Source: an uncultured Eubacterium sp. (GTDB taxonomy: Bacteria > Bacillota > Clostridia > Lachnospirales > Lachnospiraceae). From it: a DNA stretch of 55,701 nucleotides. The translations under genes and the position numbers were made by a program. The stretch is from positions 1 through 55,701 of the forward strand of contig CAOKNO010000008.1 of assembly GCA_948470065.1 (NCBI GenBank). The letters are read 5' to 3'. This document shows, piece after piece, positions 51,888-55,701 of this stretch; position 1 is the stretch's first letter; every line of letters begins with the position of its first letter. The notes under the pieces were generated by a model. It had not been told where the DNA came from. It worked only from the letters and a program-made list of their open reading frames with translations, and searched no databases.

Positions 51888-52625
51888 TTAATCTATTACC
51901 TTAATCTTCGTTATGACTGGCTGGTCGCCAGCGTCAACCATCCCGTCGCTATCCTGTACCGGCGTATCCTCGCAGATCTTGTCCACAACCTCCATCCCCT
52001 CGGTTACATGGCCGAACGCCGCGTATTCCCCGTCCAGGAAGGCGCTGTCCTGGTGCACGATAAAAAACTGTGAAGAAGCGCTGTCCGGCTTGTTAGAGCG
52101 CGCCATGGAAATCACGCCCCGTTTATGGGAAATGGAATTTTCAACGCCATTGCTGGAAAATTCTCCTTTGATTTCCGTATCCGCTCCTCCCATCCCATCC
52201 CCAAGCGGATCGCCGCCTTGGATCATAAAGCCGCTGATAATCCGATGGAAGGTCAGCCCATCGTAAAAACCATCTTTTGCAAGGTTGACAAAATTCGTAA
52301 CCGTAATCGGGGCCGTATCAGCATCCAACTCTACGGAAAGCGTACCGTAGCCGTCTATCTCTATCTCCACATGATGCAGACCGCTAAGAAGGCTCTCGTC
52401 TTCCGCAGACGATCCGTCCGGCTCCTGTGCGTCTTCTGCCCCTTCCTCTGGTTCCTGTACATTCTCCTGCCCTGCTTGTTGCGTGCTTTCTGTCCCCGCG
52501 CCATCTTCTGTGCTGCCTGTACTGCCGCCAGAGCCTGATCCGTTATTATTTGCAGAACCACATCCCACGGCTAGGACAGCACATAACACGGCGCATAATA
52601 AAACTGCTATAATTTTCTTTTTCAT
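51888..52625 (-). CDS. Cyclophilin-type peptidyl-prolyl cis-trans isomerase lipoprotein
   Basis: 245 residues from the ATG at 52625. Signal peptide with lipobox: AVLAVGCGSAN; Cys about residue 22 would be lipidated. A low-complexity Ser/Gly/Glu linker runs to about residue 85, and the cyclophilin domain follows (about 88-245), with FHRIISGFMIQGGDPLGDG, SMARSNKPDSASSQFFIVHQD and FGHVTEGMEVVDKI. It catalyses prolyl isomerisation in extracytoplasmic protein folding. An ATG at 52637 lies inside the Shine-Dalgarno (GGAGG), so the start at 52625 is preferred. Confidence 0.94.
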   Translation of the reverse strand: MKKKIIAVLLCAVLCAVLAVGCGSANNNGSGSGGSTGSTEDGAGTESTQQAGQENVQEPEEGAEDAQEPDGSSAEDESLLSGLHHVEIEIDGYGTLSVELDADTAPITVTNFVNLAKDGFYDGLTFHRIISGFMIQGGDPLGDGMGGADTEIKGEFSSNGVENSISHKRGVISMARSNKPDSASSQFFIVHQDSAFLDGEYAAFGHVTEGMEVVDKICEDTPVQDSDGMVDAGDQPVITKIKVID

Positions 52626-52714
52626 CTTTCCCTCCATTCTTAAACATCCATACGTTCTGTTTCCAGATACGTCCTATTGTAATGGCAGGATATGAAAAAG
52701 TCAAGCCAATCATA

Positions 52715-53257
52715 TCAACCCTGTATTGCCTTTAGGATCATGATATGGTATTCCTCATCTAAGATAATCCGTTCCAAAACTGCCCGGATATATGGATCCT
52801 GGATGGCTCTGATATGCATCCGGTACTGGTGGATAGCCGCACGTTCAGCGTCAATATTCGCCACAATCATCTGCCCGGGCTGCGTCGGGAGCGAAAGGTA
52901 TGCTGGCGTCCACATCATTTTCTTGCCATTTTGCTGCTTCGCCACAAAATCAATGTTCCCACCGAGCAGGGCAATCATTTCCCCCAGCTTTTGTAAGTGC
53001 ATCATCTCCGCCATCGCAATGCCCAAAAGTGTGCGTGCCATTGGGCATTTTTCTTGGGACAGGCTGCTCTCATTGCTGATATACTGGGTAATTGCAGACA
53101 ATTCCGACACAGAACCACAATAGTCCACGCTGAGCAAGTTTGCATATGCCATATTTTTCCCCTTAACTTGTATTTTGGGGTACGGCAAATCCACCATAAT
53201 CGGTTTTACGCCTGCACTGCTACATTCGTTGGTGATCACATCCCTCTTTTCTTCCAT
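52715..53257 (-). CDS. Ferritin-like (di-iron helical bundle) protein in a sporulation-type operon
   Basis: 180 residues from the ATG at 53257, which follows AGGAGGCGGACG. The frame is open to 53284 but that part holds the Shine-Dalgarno. The helical bundle has two ExxH-type motifs (AEMMHLQKLGEM and LDEEYHIMILK) and other Glu at AITQYISNES and IDAERAAIHQYRMHI, as expected for a di-iron or dimanganese site (ferritin-like/rubrerythrin-like). It is 10 bases after the SpoIID-like gene. Possible role in spore coat oxidative protection, by context only. I do not recognise a named family member. Confidence 0.82.
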   Translation of the reverse strand: MEEKRDVITNECSSAGVKPIMVDLPYPKIQVKGKNMAYANLLSVDYCGSVSELSAITQYISNESSLSQEKCPMARTLLGIAMAEMMHLQKLGEMIALLGGNIDFVAKQQNGKKMMWTPAYLSLPTQPGQMIVANIDAERAAIHQYRMHIRAIQDPYIRAVLERIILDEEYHIMILKAIQG

Positions 53258-53267
53258 CGTCCGCCTC

Positions 53268-54533
53268 CTACACCAATTCTGCAATGCGTGTCACGCCCAC
53301 ATAAATTTCAGAAATCTTATACCAGGTCGCATAATCTACCACGCCTGTCTGGGGCAAGCCAAATACAGACTGGAACCTGCGGACGGCCGCCTGGGTTGCC
53401 GGTCCAAAAGAACCGTCCGCCGCAATCCGCGGGATTGAGGTATACACTTGTGCAATACGGTTCAACTGCTCCTGCATCTGCCGTACCTTATCCCCGCGGG
53501 AACCTACCTGCAGGTTCTCCCTCGGCCAGGACGCTGGGATCCCGGATATCTCTTCCGCTTCGTTGATGTACATATTGCTTCCATAATAATACCTTAAGAT
53601 TTCAATGGCGGAATAATTCTGATCCCCTAGATATTTGGAGCCCCATTGGCTCAGCCAATTTGGGCAAGTAACACGTTCCCCGTCGCAGTACTGGGTCAGG
53701 ATAGGCTGCTTGACATTCGGCCTTGACAAATAATTCCCAAACATTTCATCCACAACCCTGGAAATGCTTTGGAAGTAATTCCTCCCATACACCCATTTAT
53801 GATCGTAAGCGGTAGAAGATGTAATGGTAAAATCATACCCTTTGTTCCGATACCACTCCGTATATACCCGGTTCAAGGTAAAAGACATAATGGCGAGGAT
53901 ATTTGCCCGTATCGTACTGTCTGGCCAGGTGGCGTATATTTCACTGGACGCTACGTTTTTAATATAATCTTTATACTTTACATAATAATCGCCAGCCGTA
54001 GAATCCCCGGGCGTCCCGTCGTGTACCACTACATATTCTGGTATCACCACCCTGCTCAATACAATTTCGCCGCTTTCATCCACAGGCTTGATTTCCGCTT
54101 CTGCAATTTTGGGCGGGAAATTGCCAAACAGCGTATTTGCCGGAATTACAATATTTTTCAGTTCATCTTCCGATACCTCCAGCGGCTCCATTTGGACATT
54201 CTGCAAAGACAATTCCCCAGAGAATACATCTACCCCCTCCACATTGACCGGGCGGTATCCTTCTGCTTCTACTTCTACCGTATATTCCGCGTAAGGCTGG
54301 GACTGCTCCGGTTCCATACTGTATTCCAGCGGCGGGGCGGCCAATTCTAGGACGTCCGACTGGCCGTCTGCGTTGGTAACAATCTGTTCTAGGGCATGTT
54401 CCGGATCGCCTGTGTAGGAAATTGTAACCCTTGCGTCTTCTACCGGGACCATCCCAACGGCAGACGTTACCTGGATCTTCATCGTTCCTCTGTCCACGTG
54501 GTTGCTTTCCGCCGCACGTAATTGATTTTGCAT
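53268..54533 (-). CDS. SpoIID-like and peptidoglycan-binding domain protein
   Basis: 421 residues from the ATG at 54533, which follows GAGG with 5-base spacing. The frame is open to 54548. Residues about 20-100 form a carboxypeptidase-regulatory-like/transthyretin beta-sandwich (VTSAVGMVPVEDARVTISY). About 180-345 resembles the SpoIID/LytB domain (YIKNVASSEIYATWPDSTIRANILAIMSFTLNRV; SKYLGDQNYSAIEILRYYYG). About 350-415 is a PG_binding_1 domain (LQVGSRGDKVRQMQEQLNRIA, then IAADGSFGPATQAAVRRFQ). No signal peptide is seen. By context it is probably spore- or sporulation-related, with peptidoglycan as target. Confidence 0.85.
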   Translation of the reverse strand: MQNQLRAAESNHVDRGTMKIQVTSAVGMVPVEDARVTISYTGDPEHALEQIVTNADGQSDVLELAAPPLEYSMEPEQSQPYAEYTVEVEAEGYRPVNVEGVDVFSGELSLQNVQMEPLEVSEDELKNIVIPANTLFGNFPPKIAEAEIKPVDESGEIVLSRVVIPEYVVVHDGTPGDSTAGDYYVKYKDYIKNVASSEIYATWPDSTIRANILAIMSFTLNRVYTEWYRNKGYDFTITSSTAYDHKWVYGRNYFQSISRVVDEMFGNYLSRPNVKQPILTQYCDGERVTCPNWLSQWGSKYLGDQNYSAIEILRYYYGSNMYINEAEEISGIPASWPRENLQVGSRGDKVRQMQEQLNRIAQVYTSIPRIAADGSFGPATQAAVRRFQSVFGLPQTGVVDYATWYKISEIYVGVTRIAELV

Positions 54534-54620
54534 AAGCACCTCTAACATTTCTACACTTACTTTATAACGTATGCTGACGTACCAAAAGTGTGCCAGGCAG
54601 ACAGGAACCCTGCGCTTATG

Positions 54621-54821
54621 TTATGCATAAAACGCCCCGTCTATGTTCTGCAGATCTGTGGATTGGCTGATATATTTCTCTTCCATCTGAAGCTTCCTTG
54701 CGCACAATGCGCCGCTGATACAGATTGCAAGGACTGCAAGGGCGAAAACAAGCATATTTCCTTTTTTCTTCGTTTCATTGATACATGCAAATTCATCCTT
54801 GCCCTTTCCAATTTTCCTCAT
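54621..54821 (-). CDS. Small single-pass membrane protein
   Basis: 66 residues: basic N-terminal stretch (MRKIGKGKDE), hydrophobic segment at about 24-40 (LVFALAVLAICISGALCA) and polar C-terminal part. GGAGGGAAA precedes the ATG, an excellent site. It is upstream of the SpoIID-like gene (about 85 bases) on the same strand and may be its operon partner. No family is recognised. Confidence 0.65.
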   Translation of the reverse strand: MRKIGKGKDEFACINETKKKGNMLVFALAVLAICISGALCARKLQMEEKYISQSTDLQNIDGAFYA

Positions 54822-55272
54822 TTTCCCTCCATTCTGGGCGCCCTCTAGAATCCGACGCCCACTTCCTGCTGTTTATTACCGCACGCAACCTTTGGTTGCC
54901 CTAACAACGCACCCAGGACAGCCCTCGTTCCGTTCTTCCTAAGATACAGCCCGATTGTAACATGTAATTTAAAAATAATCTTTAAATCCACTCTATTTCT
55001 TTCTTAATAAATTATGAATCTTTCCAGAGATACTCTGCCTTTTCGTTGCCGCCTTGTTCCTCTATAATAGAGAAAGCGATCTGATGGACTTTTATCATTA
55101 CAGGACAGCCTTCCCTATGGGAAAAGACGGCATGTTGTCTGCTACTGAGGGCTTTGTTAAGGAAGCGTTAAAATTCCGCATAAACTTTCTTAAGAAATTC
55201 TGATTTCCATTGACACTTTCCAATTTCAGGAATAAAATTTTAAGTATCAAGGAAAAAAGGAGTGAGTGTGTT
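54822..55272. other. Intergenic region before the last gene
   Basis: About 450 bases. It holds the promoter at 55210-55238 and a short palindrome CTCTATAATAGAG (about 55060-55072). A GCAACC-TTT-GGTTGC hairpin lies at about 54886. No gene or known riboswitch was recognised. A minus-strand frame at 55098-55415 looks like a shadow, and a 28-codon plus frame near 55118 has no ribosome binding site. Confidence 0.45.
55210..55238 (+). promoter_or_regulatory. Promoter of the last gene
   Basis: -35 TTGACA (55210-55215), 17-base spacer, -10 TAAAAT (55233-55238), 35 bases before the ATG. AAGGAG precedes the start codon. Confidence 0.7.
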
Positions 55273-55701
55273 ATGAAAATTTTTACCAAAAAAACCATTG
55301 CCCTGCTACTGTTATGTAGCATAATCACGATGGCATCCGTACCAATCTCCGCCATTGCCGCACCAGGGAAAATAAGTGGGGTAAAATGCGGGATCACTAC
55401 ACAAAACAGCATCAACCTTTCCTGGAAAGCACAGGCCGGGGTTTCCGGTTACCAGGTTTACCGGGCGGCCGCTTACGATGGAACATACCAAAGGATAATG
55501 AACGTAAACCCCCGTATGCAGGCGTTCTGCAACAAGAAGCTGCAAAGGGGGCAAGAATACTACTATAAAATCCGTGCATACGTGAACACGGGCAGGAAAA
55601 CCTCTTATGGGAAATTTTCTAAGATATTAATCGCCCATACCAAATTAGGTTCTGCCCAGAATGCCGTCGTGCGCGCGCGGGTAAATATGCGCAAACGTGC
55701 T
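55273..55701 (+). CDS. Secreted FnIII/SH3b protein, 3' end cut by the window
   Basis: 143 codons, open to the window end. Residues 1-30 form a signal peptide (IALLLLCSIITMA, then AIAA). About 31-118 is an FnIII domain (KISGVKCGITTQNSINLSWKA, GYQVYRAAAYDGTY, YYYKIRAYVNTG). The last residues (AVVRARVNMRKRA) look like the first strand of a bacterial SH3 domain. An NlpC/P60 peptidase or other cell-wall domain could follow, but that is outside the window. Confidence 0.8.
   Translation, partial: MKIFTKKTIALLLLCSIITMASVPISAIAAPGKISGVKCGITTQNSINLSWKAQAGVSGYQVYRAAAYDGTYQRIMNVNPRMQAFCNKKLQRGQEYYYKIRAYVNTGRKTSYGKFSKILIAHTKLGSAQNAVVRARVNMRKRA

Noticed and set aside
55000-55272. Cyclic-di-GMP or other riboswitch before the last gene
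   Set aside because: None of the conserved cores was found, and a promoter lies only 35 bases before the start codon, leaving no room for a riboswitch after it.
55098-55415. Minus-strand ORF at the right end
   Set aside because: It overlaps the promoter and signal peptide region of a well-supported plus-strand gene and has no ribosome binding site or domain.

Overview
The window looks like chromosome of an anaerobic, endospore-forming Clostridia member, most likely Lachnospiraceae. It carries a GerA-type germinant receptor operon, a SpoIID-like/PG-binding protein, a SCIFF peptide with its radical-SAM maturase next to fused SecDF, an indolepyruvate:ferredoxin oxidoreductase operon, a clostridial feoAAB system and several very large secreted Ig-like/LRR proteins. 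No rRNA, tRNA, CRISPR array, insertion sequence or phage gene was recognised. I cannot name the species.

Layout, left to right. 1-4067: intergenic region with a strong leftward promoter, then the leftward gerA-type operon. 4194-5771: ispE followed by a FadR-type GntR regulator, with a possible terminator-type leader upstream of ispE. 6033-6632: rightward unknown gene. 6785-16933: two large secreted-protein genes, a 2370-residue LRR/Ig-like/FnIII protein and a CotH-kinase protein whose signal peptide and body lie in different frames. 17040-24125: a tightly coupled two-gene unit with a 1997-residue multidomain P-loop ATPase and a 362-residue unknown protein ending in an R-x4-H (HEPN-like) motif. 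24206-25210: tag and a VOC protein. 25384-28104: an AT-rich three-gene operon of cytoplasmic TPR-histidine kinase, stand-alone receiver and PIN-domain nuclease, with its own promoter. 28291-34811: paaK-iorA-iorB-ACT-amidohydrolase-SSS transporter operon for aryl-pyruvate/aryl-acetate metabolism. 35041-38788: scfA (SCIFF)-scfB-secDF. 38849-41026: aminotransferase and nadA. 41112-46956: lacI-type regulator and GH30 glycosidase. 47098-47763: tmk. 47923-51041: feoA-feoA-(mini-ORF)-feoB-DUF2325. 51408-51776: rightward DtxR/MntR-type regulator. 51888-54821: cyclophilin lipoprotein, ferritin-like protein, SpoIID-like protein and small membrane protein. 55273-end: start of a secreted FnIII/SH3b protein, cut by the window edge.

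How the genes fit together. Iron uptake: a near-consensus sigma-A promoter in front of feoA has a DtxR-box-like palindrome over its -10, and a DtxR-family regulator lies just beyond it. Aromatic amino acid use: IorAB makes aryl-acetyl-CoA from aryl-pyruvates, PaaK interconverts aryl-acetate and its CoA ester, and the SSS transporter may move the acid or amino acid.

The best candidate for an undescribed system is the TPR-kinase/receiver/PIN operon. It has the phosphorelay logic of Detocs anti-phage two-component systems, but with a separate PIN protein instead of a receiver-effector fusion. The adjacent giant ATPase/HEPN-like pair is a second candidate conflict system. Together they make a possible small defence island between ordinary metabolic and surface-protein genes. 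Both are inferences from domains and gene order.
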